DNA of 64,000 nt from Chryseobacterium sp. MEBOG06 (GCF_021869765.1 NZ_CP084580.1:2418001-2482000), one strand, 5' to 3'. Positions 5,721 through 14,699 are shown, counted from the stretch's first letter. Notes: generated by a model from the sequence alone, not told the origin. Numbers and translations are program-made.

Positions 5721-8654
5721 TTAGTCCTTAATGAATCTCTTCGTTGTTTCTCCAACCTGTAGCATATAAGCGCCTTTGATAAGACTGCCTACATTTACAG
5801 ATCCTCTCTGAAGTTTTCCTGAATCGATTAGTTTTCCACCCATATCGAAGATTTTATAATCTTCAGAAGTTGTATTTGAAATATACAGTACATCTCTTAC
5901 AGGATTAGGATACAATTTAATGTCAGTGATCAGATCTTTTGTGTTGATCAGATCTCCTTTTCCAGAAGAAACGATATTAACGGTATAATCTTCAACCTGA
6001 CCATATGTATAAGCTTCACATGATGAAGTAGGAATGGTGCTGTATTTCATCATTACTCTCATTCTTGTAGAACCTAAAACAGCTGTTGACGGAATTGTAA
6101 CAGATCCTGTAACAGGAGTTGTGGTAGAGCCAGCTTTAGACCATACCAGTTCACCGCTGTCTGCAAAGCTTCCGTTTCCGTTATAATCAATATAAACTGC
6201 ATAAGCCTCACTGTAAACAGTAGAAGTCCATGACGGAGTTATAGAAATTGTATATACACTTCCTGTAGTAACATTGGTAGATACTGAAGTGAAGTTTTCA
6301 TAACCTGCAGTTCCTGTTGATGTATTGTTGATTGTTCCGAATTTTACATTTCCGATTCTTTCATCAGCTGTATTGGATGCAGAAGCAGTACAATACGTTA
6401 CCGTTCCTCCTCCTGAAAGAGTCGTTACGCTTACGGTATTGCTTGAAACTGAAGTATTTCCTGCGGCATCTTTAGCTTTAACAGAGAAAGAATAATTGGT
6501 TGATGAAGTTAAGCCTGTTACCGTGTAAGTAGTAGAAGCTGTAGAGCCAATTAGTGAAGCTCCCTGATAAACGTCATAACCTGTAACGCCTACGTTGTCA
6601 GTAGCGCCTGACCAGGAAAGATTTGTGCTGGTAGCGGTGGTTCCTGAGGCTGCAAGGGTAGGAGCTGTAGGAGCAACTGTATCAGAAGAGCCTGAGCCTG
6701 CATTTACGGAAATGTTAGCGTTGTTTACATCAAAGAAGATGTGATTGGACCCTTTTACCATGATTCTTCCTGTAGTGGTAGTAGCATTAGGAATCGTTAC
6801 GGCTTGCGAGCCGTCATTTGGGGTTCCCGCCAGCAGGGTGGTCCATGTATTTCCGCTGTCTGTTGACCAAAGGATGTCTACATTGGCAGCATTTACACCA
6901 TTTGCAGTCGTTCCGGCTACATCCCAGGTGATGTTCTGTGAACTGCCTCCGGTGTAAGTAGTTGTAGAGTTTTGAGAAGTTACTGTAAATGGTCCTGCTG
7001 TTGCATTCACTGTGATCACAGCATCGTCAGAATTATTTCCGGAACCTCCGGCTCTGTTGTCACGAACTGTAAATCTGAAATTTAATGTTCTTGCTACTGA
7101 AGATAGAGCTTCAACAGTGATTTCCGAACCTGCTGTAGTAGTTGCTCCTGTTAATATAGAAGCCATTCTTGGGAAATATCTTACAGGTTGGGTGGTAGGT
7201 GCCCATGATCTGAAATTAGGTCCTGAAGCTTTTGTCGCACTGGCTGCTGAGCTGGCACCTGTTTGGGAAGAAGAAGCATTGTCCATCTGCTCCCAGATAT
7301 ACGTTAGAGAATCTCCGTCTGCATCAGTTCCGGATCCGGTAAGTACAAATGGGGTTCCTTTTGGGATCGTATAATCCAGGCCTGCATTAGAGGTTGGAAT
7401 TGAATTCCCTGTACTTGTATTTACAGAACAGGTTTTTGCTTTAATGTTATTGGTGATTTGCTGAATGCTTATAGCATGGAAAAATGCATCAGAATGTGGC
7501 TGGACGTCCTGGCTGGTAATTCCGGCATATCCCATGATTGTTGATCCGGATCCAGGTTCCATATTAGCACCGGTTCCTTCATTATTCATGGAGAATGTAT
7601 GGTTTCCACCGAACTGATGACCCATTTCATGGGCTACATAATCGATATCAAAATTGTCACCTGCAGGAATTGCATCTGCCGGAGAAGTGTATCCGCTTCC
7701 TTTTGAACCGTTGGTACAAATACATCCAATACATCCGGCATTTCCTCCGCCTCCGGTTGCTCCGAACAGGTGGCCGATGTCATAATTAGCTTCACCAATT
7801 ACAGAAGTAAGGGTACTCTGTAACTGAGAATTCCAGCTGCTCATTCCTGAGGCTGCTGCATAAGGGTCTGTAGATGCATTGGTATAGATAACGGCGTCAT
7901 TATTGGCAATAAGGACCATTCTTGCGGCGAAATCTTTTTCAAAAACACCATTCACACGGGTCATTGTGTTGTTCATAGCGGCTAATGCCTGGGCTTTTGT
8001 CCCTCCGAAATACGTGGTGTACTCTCCTGTACAGGATAAAGCCAGTCTGAATGTTCTTAACTTGGCATCGTCAGCATTCGGTCTTGCTGCAAGAGCTGAG
8101 TTTGAAACTCCTTTTTTTGCGGCATCTACTACAGTACACTCGAATTTGTTAAGATCATCCTTTTTGTCGGACTTTCTGTATACAACGTAAGTAGAAAGGT
8201 CTTTGGAATAAGGTTCAATGAATACTGCAGATTTATCTCCGTAGATTTCCATGGAAGATAATCCAAGGGGGGAAATGCTGAAGTATACTGTAGAATTAGG
8301 GTCTTCAAGGCCCTGGCCTACATAAGATTTGATATCCGGATATTTTGCCGCCAATTCCGGGGCGAAGTTAGAATTTTCCCTTACTTTGAAATTTTCCATT
8401 CTGCCTTCAGAATTAGGGAAAGAAATGATGATTTCTGATTTTTCGCCGGCTGCCAGTCGTTTTGGAGCTCTTGCCAGAACATTCTTTAATCCGTCGATAT
8501 TCAAGCTGTATACCTTGGGATTAGTAATGCCTGCTTTGTTTTCAAAGATCTCTGATGGTGTTTTTCTGGAGCCTTCAGACCAAAGACGATCAGTCTGAGC
8601 GAAAGAAATACCACTAATAAGCAGCATTCCGATCAGGGTTAGTTGTTTTTTCAT
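5721..8654 (-). CDS. Secreted reprolysin-like zinc metalloprotease with Fn3, GEVED and T9SS tail
   Basis: The 977-residue precursor has a signal peptide (1-19) and a propeptide-like region to about 195. A metzincin catalytic domain carries H342-E-M-G-H346-Q-F-G-G-N-H352, the HExxHxxxxxH zinc site. Beta-sandwich modules follow, then a fibronectin type III domain (about 660-750), a GEVED-type domain ending in YGQVEDYTV, and a type IX secretion sorting domain at the C-terminus (LYPNPVRDVLYI ... RFIKD). It is expected to be exported through the outer membrane by T9SS and to degrade proteins outside the cell. A -7 box lies at 8684-8691 and a strong terminator at 5663-5696, so it is monocistronic. 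Confidence 0.92.
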   Translation of the reverse strand: MKKQLTLIGMLLISGISFAQTDRLWSEGSRKTPSEIFENKAGITNPKVYSLNIDGLKNVLARAPKRLAAGEKSEIIISFPNSEGRMENFKVRENSNFAPELAAKYPDIKSYVGQGLEDPNSTVYFSISPLGLSSMEIYGDKSAVFIEPYSKDLSTYVVYRKSDKKDDLNKFECTVVDAAKKGVSNSALAARPNADDAKLRTFRLALSCTGEYTTYFGGTKAQALAAMNNTMTRVNGVFEKDFAARMVLIANNDAVIYTNASTDPYAAASGMSSWNSQLQSTLTSVIGEANYDIGHLFGATGGGGNAGCIGCICTNGSKGSGYTSPADAIPAGDNFDIDYVAHEMGHQFGGNHTFSMNNEGTGANMEPGSGSTIMGYAGITSQDVQPHSDAFFHAISIQQITNNIKAKTCSVNTSTGNSIPTSNAGLDYTIPKGTPFVLTGSGTDADGDSLTYIWEQMDNASSSQTGASSAASATKASGPNFRSWAPTTQPVRYFPRMASILTGATTTAGSEITVEALSSVARTLNFRFTVRDNRAGGSGNNSDDAVITVNATAGPFTVTSQNSTTTYTGGSSQNITWDVAGTTANGVNAANVDILWSTDSGNTWTTLLAGTPNDGSQAVTIPNATTTTGRIMVKGSNHIFFDVNNANISVNAGSGSSDTVAPTAPTLAASGTTATSTNLSWSGATDNVGVTGYDVYQGASLIGSTASTTYTVTGLTSSTNYSFSVKAKDAAGNTSVSSNTVSVTTLSGGGTVTYCTASASNTADERIGNVKFGTINNTSTGTAGYENFTSVSTNVTTGSVYTISITPSWTSTVYSEAYAVYIDYNGNGSFADSGELVWSKAGSTTTPVTGSVTIPSTAVLGSTRMRVMMKYSTIPTSSCEAYTYGQVEDYTVNIVSSGKGDLINTKDLITDIKLYPNPVRDVLYISNTTSEDYKIFDMGGKLIDSGKLQRGSVNVGSLIKGAYMLQVGETTKRFIKD

Positions 8655-8683
8655 ATTAAATATTAATTTTGATTGTGGAATAT

Positions 8684-8691
8684 CAAAGCTA
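8684..8691 (-). promoter_or_regulatory. -7 box (TAGCTTTG) of the metalloprotease gene
   Basis: Perfect TANNTTTG match, about 30 bp upstream of the ATG at 8654. Confidence 0.6.
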
Positions 8692-8903
8692 ATAAAAAAT
8701 ATGTTACAGAAAATAAAAATATTTAAGAAAAATTCTGATTATATATCTAATGTATTATGTGATACATTGAATATAATTGAAATGAGCTTTAAATAGACGA
8801 AAACAGAAATTTTTCAAAGAGAAAAAAGTATAATTTTTGATCCTGTTAAAAATTACGAGTAAATAAAATGAGGGAAAATTTGAAATAGATAAGTTGCTAA
8901 AAA

Positions 8904-8929
8904 AAGCTGCCTCAGAGGTGAGGCAGCTT
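8904..8929 (-). terminator. Intrinsic terminator after the acyl-CoA dehydrogenase gene
   Basis: A perfect 11-bp stem (8904-8914 with 8919-8929), 4-nt loop and T-run on the minus strand. Confidence 0.85.
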
Positions 8930-8990
8930 CGTTTTATATGTTAATAAGATAACGTTCAGTGAGATCTTATCATCTGTGATCAATGATCAA

Positions 8991-10130
8991 TTATTTTGTA
9001 ATATCTCTTCCGATTACAAGTCTTTGGATTTCTGAAGTACCTTCACCAATGGTACAAAGCTTAGAATCTCTATAGAATTTTTCAGCAGGGAAATCTTTTG
9101 TATATCCATAACCTCCGAAGATCTGAACAGCATTATTTGAAATTCTTACACAAGCTTCAGAAGCATATAGTTTTGCCATAGCTCCTTCTTTTGTCATTTT
9201 CTGTTTAGCATTTTTTAGCGTGGCAGCTCTTTGGATAAGAAGCTCAGAAGCATCAATTTCTGTTGCCATATCTGCAAGCATAAAGTTGATTGCCTGGAAC
9301 TCAGAGATTGATTTTCCAAACTGATGTCTTTCTTTAGCATATTTCAAAGCTGCTTTATAAGCTCCTCTTGCAGTTCCTAAACTTAAAGCTGCAATAGAAA
9401 TTCTTCCGCCATCCAAAATTTTCATAGCTTGTTTGAATCCTTCTCCAACTTCTCCAAGACGGTGAGAATCCGGTACACGTACATTGTCAAAGATCAATTC
9501 TGCAGTTTCAGAAGCACGCATTCCTAGTTTATTTTCTTTTTTTCCGGAAGAGAACCCAGGCATTCCTTTTTCTAAAACGAAAGCTGTAGAGTTGTTTTTA
9601 GCTCCCTTTTCTCCCGTTCTTGTCATTACCACGGCAATATCTCCGGAAATAGCATGAGTGATGAAATTCTTTGCTCCGTTGATGATCCACTCATCACCAT
9701 CTTTAACGGCAGTAGTGGACATTCCCCCAGAGTCAGATCCTGTATTGTGTTCTGTCAATCCCCACGCTCCGATTACTTTACCGGAAGCCAGCTGAGGAAG
9801 CCATTTGTTTCTTTGTTCTTCATTTCCAAATTCATAGATATGATTGGTGCAAAGTGAGTTGTGTGCTGCTAAAGAAAGACCAATTGATGGGTCTACCTGA
9901 GAGATTTCGTCCAGAATAGTAACATACTCATGATAGCCCAGACCAGAACCTCCGTATTGTTCAGGAACTACAACCCCCATAAAGCCCATTTCTCCTAACT
10001 GGTGAAATAAGTCTTTTGGAAATGTCTGGCTTTCATCCCATTCCATAATATTCGGTCGGATATTCTTCTCTGCAAATTCTCTAGCTGTCTCCGCTATCAT
10101 TTTGATGTTGTCAATAGTCTCTGTATTCAT
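8991..10130 (-). CDS. Acyl-CoA dehydrogenase
   Basis: This 379-residue flavoenzyme has the normal length of short/medium-chain acyl-CoA dehydrogenases. Landmarks are the flavin-binding GLTEHNTGSDSGG (about 136-148), the VGEGFKQAM helix, QIFGGYGYTKDFPAEKFYRD near the C-terminus and the EGTSEIQ segment in which Glu363 is the expected catalytic base. It introduces the alpha-beta double bond into acyl-CoA thioesters with FAD, passing electrons to electron-transfer flavoprotein. The gene stands alone with its own -7 box (10150-10157) and terminator. Chain length preference cannot be read from the sequence. Confidence 0.92.
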   Translation of the reverse strand: MNTETIDNIKMIAETAREFAEKNIRPNIMEWDESQTFPKDLFHQLGEMGFMGVVVPEQYGGSGLGYHEYVTILDEISQVDPSIGLSLAAHNSLCTNHIYEFGNEEQRNKWLPQLASGKVIGAWGLTEHNTGSDSGGMSTTAVKDGDEWIINGAKNFITHAISGDIAVVMTRTGEKGAKNNSTAFVLEKGMPGFSSGKKENKLGMRASETAELIFDNVRVPDSHRLGEVGEGFKQAMKILDGGRISIAALSLGTARGAYKAALKYAKERHQFGKSISEFQAINFMLADMATEIDASELLIQRAATLKNAKQKMTKEGAMAKLYASEACVRISNNAVQIFGGYGYTKDFPAEKFYRDSKLCTIGEGTSEIQRLVIGRDITK

Positions 10131-10149
10131 ATAGATAATAGTTAGTTCC

Positions 10150-10157
10150 CAAAGATA
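10150..10157 (-). promoter_or_regulatory. -7 box (TATCTTTG) of the acyl-CoA dehydrogenase gene
   Basis: Perfect TANNTTTG match 19 bp upstream of the ATG at 10130. Confidence 0.65.
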
Positions 10158-10320
10158 ACCAAATTGACGGAATGCTAAAAAAATTATTTCACTCCTAATA
10201 TTTTAGGGTTCAATGTTTTAATTTCCAATTTTTTATATTTTAAAAATTAATGTTTTGTTAATAAAATATTAAGGTTTCTACCTGTTTTATTTTACTATTT
10301 TAGTCCCCCAATTTTAAGGC

Positions 10321-12234
10321 ATGAAAAAAATTCTACTTCCTATTATTTTTATTTCCTCTTATATTTCTGCGCAGGCTCCTGCCGGATATTATAACGGAAC
10401 TATAGGATTGACAGGCTACGCGCTGAAATCAAAAGTTCACGACATTATTTCAGAGAAAGTGATCAACTGGCATTATGACGACCTTCAGGGGTTTTATGGT
10501 CAGACAGATCTAGATAAATATTATGATCATAATGCTTCGAATACTGAGTATTTACTGGATATTTATTCGGAAATACCTACCGGACCAGATGCTTATGAAT
10601 ATAAGGTTAATCAGTTGGTTGGCGGTGTCGCTTCTGAAGGGTTAGGATATAACAGAGAACACATGATGCCGCAAAGTACATTCAGTACAAGCTCATCTAT
10701 CAGTGATTATCCTATGTATTCGGATCTGAACTTCATTATCCCTGCTGATGCCTATATCAATCAGAGAAGAAACAATTACCCTTATGGAATGGGAGGGAAT
10801 ACCAACTTTTATAATTTTACCAATGGCTCCAGAATTGCTAATGCAGCTATTCCCAATTATCCGTATACGGGAAGGGTTTACGAACCTATTAATGAGTTTA
10901 AAGGAGATATTGCAAGAACATTACTGTATTTTGCGGTAAGATATGAGGGTAAATTAGGCTCTTTTAATACAGCTTACAGCACGTCAGCTAATATAACACC
11001 CGCTACTGATCAATGTCCGCTTGACGGAACAGAAGAAAGAGCCGTTGATCTTCCTTATATAGCAATGCTGAAGCAGTGGAACGCTCTGGATCCTGTTTCA
11101 CAAAGAGAAATTGACAGGAATAATGCTATATATAGTATACAGAAAAACAGGAATCCATTTATTGACCACCCGGAATGGATTGATATGATTTGGTCTGAAA
11201 CTCCGGATGCAGTAGCACCGGCAGCACCAGGTTCACTTACTTCGTCTCAGCAGAATGCTTATTTTGTTAACCTGAACTGGGTTCCTTCGCCGGATACAGA
11301 CATTTTAGGGTACAGGGTTTATATGAATGGTTCTGCAACACCTGTAGCAATTACGAAAGGATCTTCAATAAGTATAGACCACCTGAGCCCGTCCACAACC
11401 TACACTTTTACCGTGAAGGCTTTTGACAAAGGTTACCTGGAGTCTCCATTCAGTAATACGGTTACGGCTACTACTTTAGATTCAGATTATTATGCTAAAG
11501 ATCTTATTATTACAAAATATATATCGGGAACCAATACTCCTGCGATCAAAAATAATGCGTTAGAAATCGTTAATAAAACCGGACATGAGGTTAATTTGAA
11601 TAATTACAGAATTAATGTTCAGATGAAAAATAACAGTACCGGAGCTATCTACAATGCTAATACGTATGAACTGGAAGGGAAAGTAGGAAACAATGAAACC
11701 TTTGTTATTTTGAATCCAAGAGCAACTTTATCGTGCTATACCAATGATCAGGCAAGATTTGTGACTGCCTCTGATGCTTTGATGTTCTCAGGAGAAAATT
11801 ATGTAGAGCTTGCTTATAATAAAACGGTTACAGTGGACGCTATTGGAGTGAAGTATACGAATAATACAAATGGAAATGTATCTTTATACAGGAAAAGCTC
11901 AGTCAGTCAGCCATCCAGCACTTTTACCAGCGGTCAGTGGGATTCTTATCCATCTAATTACTGCCAGAATTTAGGAGAAACTTTATCTACGGCAGAACTT
12001 ATTACTTCTAATAATGAGTTTAGGATATATCCGAACCCTGTTTATGATAACCTTTTTGTGAGCGGAGAGACTCAGAAAGTGAAAACCGCACAGGTTATAG
12101 ATCTTTCTGGAAAGGTAATTTATACGGAGAAAGATCCGTTCAGAAATAAGAAAAATATTTCTGTACAGGGGCTTTCAGTAGGCCTGTATATCTTAAAGCT
12201 TGATGATAAGGTATATCAGTTTATAAAGAAATAG
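10321..12234 (+). CDS. Secreted endonuclease I family nuclease with Fn3, lamin-tail-like and T9SS domains
   Basis: The 637-residue precursor has a signal peptide (1-18, cut after ISAQ). An endonuclease I domain covers about 20-290 with the diagnostic YNREHMMPQS motif; His114 is the likely catalytic general base, and SDLNFIIPAD matches the family's second conserved block. A fibronectin type III domain (about 300-385), a lamin-tail-like beta domain (about 390-545) and a type IX sorting tail (IYPNPVYDNLFVSG ... FIKK) follow. The product should be exported by T9SS and cleave nucleic acids outside the cell, probably for phosphate or nucleotide scavenging. A terminator follows at 12278-12306. Confidence 0.92.
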   Translation: MKKILLPIIFISSYISAQAPAGYYNGTIGLTGYALKSKVHDIISEKVINWHYDDLQGFYGQTDLDKYYDHNASNTEYLLDIYSEIPTGPDAYEYKVNQLVGGVASEGLGYNREHMMPQSTFSTSSSISDYPMYSDLNFIIPADAYINQRRNNYPYGMGGNTNFYNFTNGSRIANAAIPNYPYTGRVYEPINEFKGDIARTLLYFAVRYEGKLGSFNTAYSTSANITPATDQCPLDGTEERAVDLPYIAMLKQWNALDPVSQREIDRNNAIYSIQKNRNPFIDHPEWIDMIWSETPDAVAPAAPGSLTSSQQNAYFVNLNWVPSPDTDILGYRVYMNGSATPVAITKGSSISIDHLSPSTTYTFTVKAFDKGYLESPFSNTVTATTLDSDYYAKDLIITKYISGTNTPAIKNNALEIVNKTGHEVNLNNYRINVQMKNNSTGAIYNANTYELEGKVGNNETFVILNPRATLSCYTNDQARFVTASDALMFSGENYVELAYNKTVTVDAIGVKYTNNTNGNVSLYRKSSVSQPSSTFTSGQWDSYPSNYCQNLGETLSTAELITSNNEFRIYPNPVYDNLFVSGETQKVKTAQVIDLSGKVIYTEKDPFRNKKNISVQGLSVGLYILKLDDKVYQFIKK

Positions 12235-12277
12235 AAGACAGACCTTCGAATCCGGAGATAATGAAATGAATGTACAG

Positions 12278-12306
12278 ACCTCACAGGTTTTTAAAATCTG
12301 TGAGGT
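12278..12306 (+). terminator. Intrinsic terminator after the endonuclease gene
   Basis: A perfect 9-bp stem (12278-12286 with 12298-12306) is followed by a T-run. Confidence 0.85.
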
Positions 12307-12331
12307 TTTTTTATAGGAAATCAGATTGTTC

Positions 12332-12415
12332 ATAGCCCTGATAGGAGCGGTTACCCCACAGCAAGAGAAGGGATAAAGGGGTGGCGCGAGGAGTATGAGC
12401 GGATAGCAGGAATGG
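12332..12415. repeat. Putative Flavobacteriia intergenic structured element
   Basis: This segment starts with AGCCCTGATAGGAGCGG and ends with GAGCGGATAGCAGG, with an internal ACCCC/GGGGT pairing. It is visibly more GC-rich than its surroundings. From memory, similar CCCTGATAGNAGCGG...GCGGATAGCAGGA pieces recur between genes in many flavobacterial genomes; only one copy is in this window, so its repeat status is recollection and not seen here. Confidence 0.45.
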
Positions 12416-12579
12416 CTTCTTGTATAAAAAATGATAAAAATTGAAACATAAGTGGCTGTAATATTCATGGTTTTTATCTGATCTTTATCTTTTTGTAAAT
12501 TTTCAATTTTATCTAAACCCTTAAAAACCTTCTGTTTATCATATAATTGATATAAGCATATTCACTAATAATCAATATC

Positions 12580-12599
12580 TATAAGTGTTTCTGCTTATA
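12580..12599. promoter_or_regulatory. Palindromic operator, copy 1, upstream of the SatD-like gene
   Basis: TATAAGTGTTTCTGCTTATA has the inverted halves TATAAG and CTTATA with 8 bp between. A second copy with the same halves and spacing lies 29 bp downstream. A further half-site (TATAAGCA) is at 12551-12558. Confidence 0.65.
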
Positions 12600-12608
12600 T
12601 TTTTTATT

Positions 12609-12628
12609 TATAAGTAATTATGCTTATA
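12609..12628. promoter_or_regulatory. Palindromic operator, copy 2, overlapping the -7 box
   Basis: TATAAGTAATTATGCTTATA matches copy 1 in both halves and in the inner TGC. Its right end overlaps the -7 box at 12625-12632, so binding would block transcription. The HTH domain of the gene product is the obvious candidate ligand. Confidence 0.65.
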
Positions 12629-12632
12629 TTTG
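12625..12632 (+). promoter_or_regulatory. -7 box (TATATTTG) of the SatD-like operon
   Basis: Perfect TANNTTTG match only 4 bp before the ATG at 12637, which would give a transcript with almost no leader. Confidence 0.55.
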
Positions 12633-12636
12633 CAGG

Positions 12637-13242
12637 ATGATAGCGGTCATTACTGGTGATATTATAAATTCACAGCATGCAGACACGGAAGTTTGGATTA
12701 CCAGACTTAAAAATCTTCTCGACACCTGGGGAAGCGCTCCCGGCACATGGGAAATCTACAGGGGAGACGAGTTCCAGTTCAAATGCAGTATAGACTCTGT
12801 CTTCTGGCATTTTCTAGCCATAAAATCTCTTATTAAAAGTCAGGAAAACCTTGATGTAAGGATTGCCATAGGAATTGGGGAAGAAAGTTTTTCTTCAGAT
12901 AAGATCACTGAATCTAATGGTACAGCCTATGTACACTCAGGAAGATTGCTGAACGATATTAAAAACGACGGCCATACGGTTGCCATCAAAACTTCCAGCG
13001 ACGCTGTAGACAGGGATCTTAACATCCTGCTGAAATGGTCGTCTAAAGATTTTGACAACTGGACTATGGCTACGGCAGAGATTATTCATGAAATGATCAT
13101 GAATCAGGATATTACTCAGGAAGATCTTGCCAAGAGATTTGCTATTTCACAGTCTTCTATCAGCCAGAGACTGAAACGAGCCAACTATGAGCTCATCGTG
13201 GAAACCAATCAGTATTTCAGAAAGAAAATCTCAGAACTATAG
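12637..13242 (+). CDS. SatD-like protein: palm-like N-terminal domain plus C-terminal helix-turn-helix
   Basis: This 201-residue protein begins MIAVITGDIINS. Asp8 at the end of strand one and a later RGDEFQF (Asp44, Glu45), followed by IAIGIGEES and a G-x-A-x-x-x-S-x-R-L helix, resemble the two metal-binding sites and helix of nucleotide cyclase/GGDEF palm domains. The C-terminus (about 160-195) has an HTH, LAKRFAISQSSISQRLKRA. SatD-family proteins are of unknown function. Two palindromes in the promoter suggest autoregulation by the HTH. The DUF3307 gene starts 2 bp after the stop. A cyclase role is inference from motif spacing; a pure transcription regulator is the conservative alternative. 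Confidence 0.7.
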   Translation: MIAVITGDIINSQHADTEVWITRLKNLLDTWGSAPGTWEIYRGDEFQFKCSIDSVFWHFLAIKSLIKSQENLDVRIAIGIGEESFSSDKITESNGTAYVHSGRLLNDIKNDGHTVAIKTSSDAVDRDLNILLKWSSKDFDNWTMATAEIIHEMIMNQDITQEDLAKRFAISQSSISQRLKRANYELIVETNQYFRKKISEL

Positions 13243-13244
13243 GC

Positions 13245-13940
13245 ATGATTTTTATCAAACTCATATTGGCACATCTACTCGGAGATTTTATACTTCAGCC
13301 AAATTCATGGGTTGCTGATAAGGAAAACTATAAACTGAAAAGCAGGTTTCTATATTTTCATATTCTGATTCACACGGGTTTAAGTTTTATTTTTCTTTGG
13401 GATATACAACTATGGTGGGTTGCCGTTTTGGTAGGGATTACCCATTTCATTATAGATGCTGCAAAGCTGAGTTTTCAAAATGTAAAAACAAAAAAAAGCT
13501 GGTTTTTTATTGATCAGTTTTTACATATTATGGTGATTGCAGGGGTTTCCTTTTATTTCGGAGAATTTACATGCAGCTTTTTACATAACCAGGAGTTTTT
13601 AAAAATACTGATGGCTGCTTTGTTTCTGACAACGCCTGCTTCTGTCTTTATTAAAATACTACTGTCATCATGGACTCCCGTTCCTGATGCTCAAAATACT
13701 ATTCAAACCGAATCTTTAACAAGTGCCGGAAAATATATTGGAATTTTAGAACGCCTGCTGGTTTTTACATTTATCATGGTGAATCACTGGGAAGGCGTAG
13801 GTTTCATGGTGGCTGCCAAATCTGTTTTCAGATTCAGTGACCTTGTACAGGCAAAACAGAGGAAACTTACAGAATATGTGCTCGTGGGTACTCTGCTGAG
13901 TTTTGGACTGGCTGTCTTAACAGGAATAATTATTAAATAA
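13245..13940 (+). CDS. DUF3307 integral membrane protein with intramembrane His/Asp pairs
   Basis: The 231-residue protein has about six hydrophobic segments and no signal peptide. Polar residues occur in i,i+4 pairs inside or beside the membrane: H10-D14 in HLLGDFILQ, H39-H43, H67-D71 in THFIIDAAK and D90-H94 in DQFLH. This resembles the metal-ligand pattern of membrane-embedded hydrolases such as the YdjM/YbcI family; DUF3307 itself has no established function. Later conserved parts are AGKYIGILERLLVF and AAKSVFRFSDL. It is translationally close (2 bp) to the SatD-like gene, so the two probably work as a unit. Confidence 0.8.
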   Translation: MIFIKLILAHLLGDFILQPNSWVADKENYKLKSRFLYFHILIHTGLSFIFLWDIQLWWVAVLVGITHFIIDAAKLSFQNVKTKKSWFFIDQFLHIMVIAGVSFYFGEFTCSFLHNQEFLKILMAALFLTTPASVFIKILLSSWTPVPDAQNTIQTESLTSAGKYIGILERLLVFTFIMVNHWEGVGFMVAAKSVFRFSDLVQAKQRKLTEYVLVGTLLSFGLAVLTGIIIK

Positions 13941-13976
13941 ATCAATAAATCTAACTACAATTTAGAAAGTAAAATT

Positions 13977-14699
13977 ATGAGTCAAAAGAAAGAAATGTTG
14001 TACGAGGGTAAAGCGAAACAGGTATTTGCTACCGATAATCCTGATGAAGTAGTAGTACGTTTCAAAGACGATGCTACAGCATTTAATGCTCAAAAGAAAG
14101 GTCAGGTTGATCTTAAAGGAGAGATGAATAACGCTATTACAACTCTTATCTTTGAATATTTAAATGAAAAGGGAATCAAAACTCACTTTATCAAGCAATT
14201 GGATGAAAGGGAGCAGTTGGTAAAAAAAGTTTCTATCATTCCTCTTGAAATGGTGGTAAGAAACTATTCTGCAGGAAGTATGGCGCAAAGATTAGGAGTG
14301 GAAGAAGGAATTAAATCTCCGGTAACAATTTTTGATATCTGCTACAAAAAAGATGAGTTGGGAGATCCGCTTATCAATGATCACCACGCTGTTTTCTTAG
14401 GTGCTGCCACTTATGAGGAGCTTGATGAAATGTATGAACTGACTTCAGATATCAATGAAATCCTTATCGACCTGTTTGATAAAATCAATATTATTCTGGT
14501 AGATTTCAAAATCGAATTAGGAAAAACTTCAGATGGTGAAATCATCTTAGCTGATGAAATTTCTCCTGATACATGCAGACTTTGGGATAAAGATACCATG
14601 AAGAAATTAGATAAAGACAGATTCAGAAGAGACTTGGGAGAAGTTACTGAAGCTTATGTTGAAATCTACAACCGTCTTAAAAACCTATTGGGTAAATAA
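13977..14699 (+). CDS. purC: Phosphoribosylaminoimidazole-succinocarboxamide synthase
   Basis: The 240-residue protein has the bacterial SAICAR synthase length. It opens with [12 protein letters not shown] (the ATP loop), has [10 protein letters not shown]-like and [13 protein letters not shown] blocks, and carries [29 protein letters not shown], here cited for its [12 protein letters not shown] signature. It joins CAIR and aspartate using ATP in the seventh step of de novo purine synthesis. purF follows 143 bp downstream on the same strand, so the two steps may be cotranscribed. Confidence 0.96.
   Translation: MSQKKEMLYEGKAKQVFATDNPDEVVVRFKDDATAFNAQKKGQVDLKGEMNNAITTLIFEYLNEKGIKTHFIKQLDEREQLVKKVSIIPLEMVVRNYSAGSMAQRLGVEEGIKSPVTIFDICYKKDELGDPLINDHHAVFLGAATYEELDEMYELTSDINEILIDLFDKINIILVDFKIELGKTSDGEIILADEISPDTCRLWDKDTMKKLDKDRFRRDLGEVTEAYVEIYNRLKNLLGK

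Larger units (their letters stand above)
8655..8990. other. 336-bp intergenic region between protease and acyl-CoA dehydrogenase genes
   Basis: Contains the protease -7 box (8684-8691) and the terminator of the acyl-CoA dehydrogenase gene (8904-8929). The remaining DNA is AT-rich with no gene seen. Confidence 0.6.
12235..12636. other. 402-bp intergenic region with terminator, structured element and twin operators
   Basis: In order it holds a terminator (12278-12306), a GC-richer structured element (12332-12415), an AT-rich spacer, and two palindromes with a -7 box directly in front of the SatD-like gene. No protein gene is apparent. Confidence 0.6.

Noticed and set aside
5721-8654. Several antisense open frames within the metalloprotease gene (for example 6745-6957, 7012-7374, 8329-8598)
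   Set aside because: They mirror the Ser/Thr/Ala-rich coding strand and lack start signals; the metalloprotease reading is unambiguous.
12243-12256. TTCGAATCC, reminiscent of a tRNA T-loop
   Set aside because: The bases before it are the coding end of the endonuclease gene and no acceptor, D or anticodon arms can be drawn.
12193-12468. A 91-codon minus-strand frame
   Set aside because: It runs across the endonuclease stop, the terminator and the structured element and has no protein-like features.
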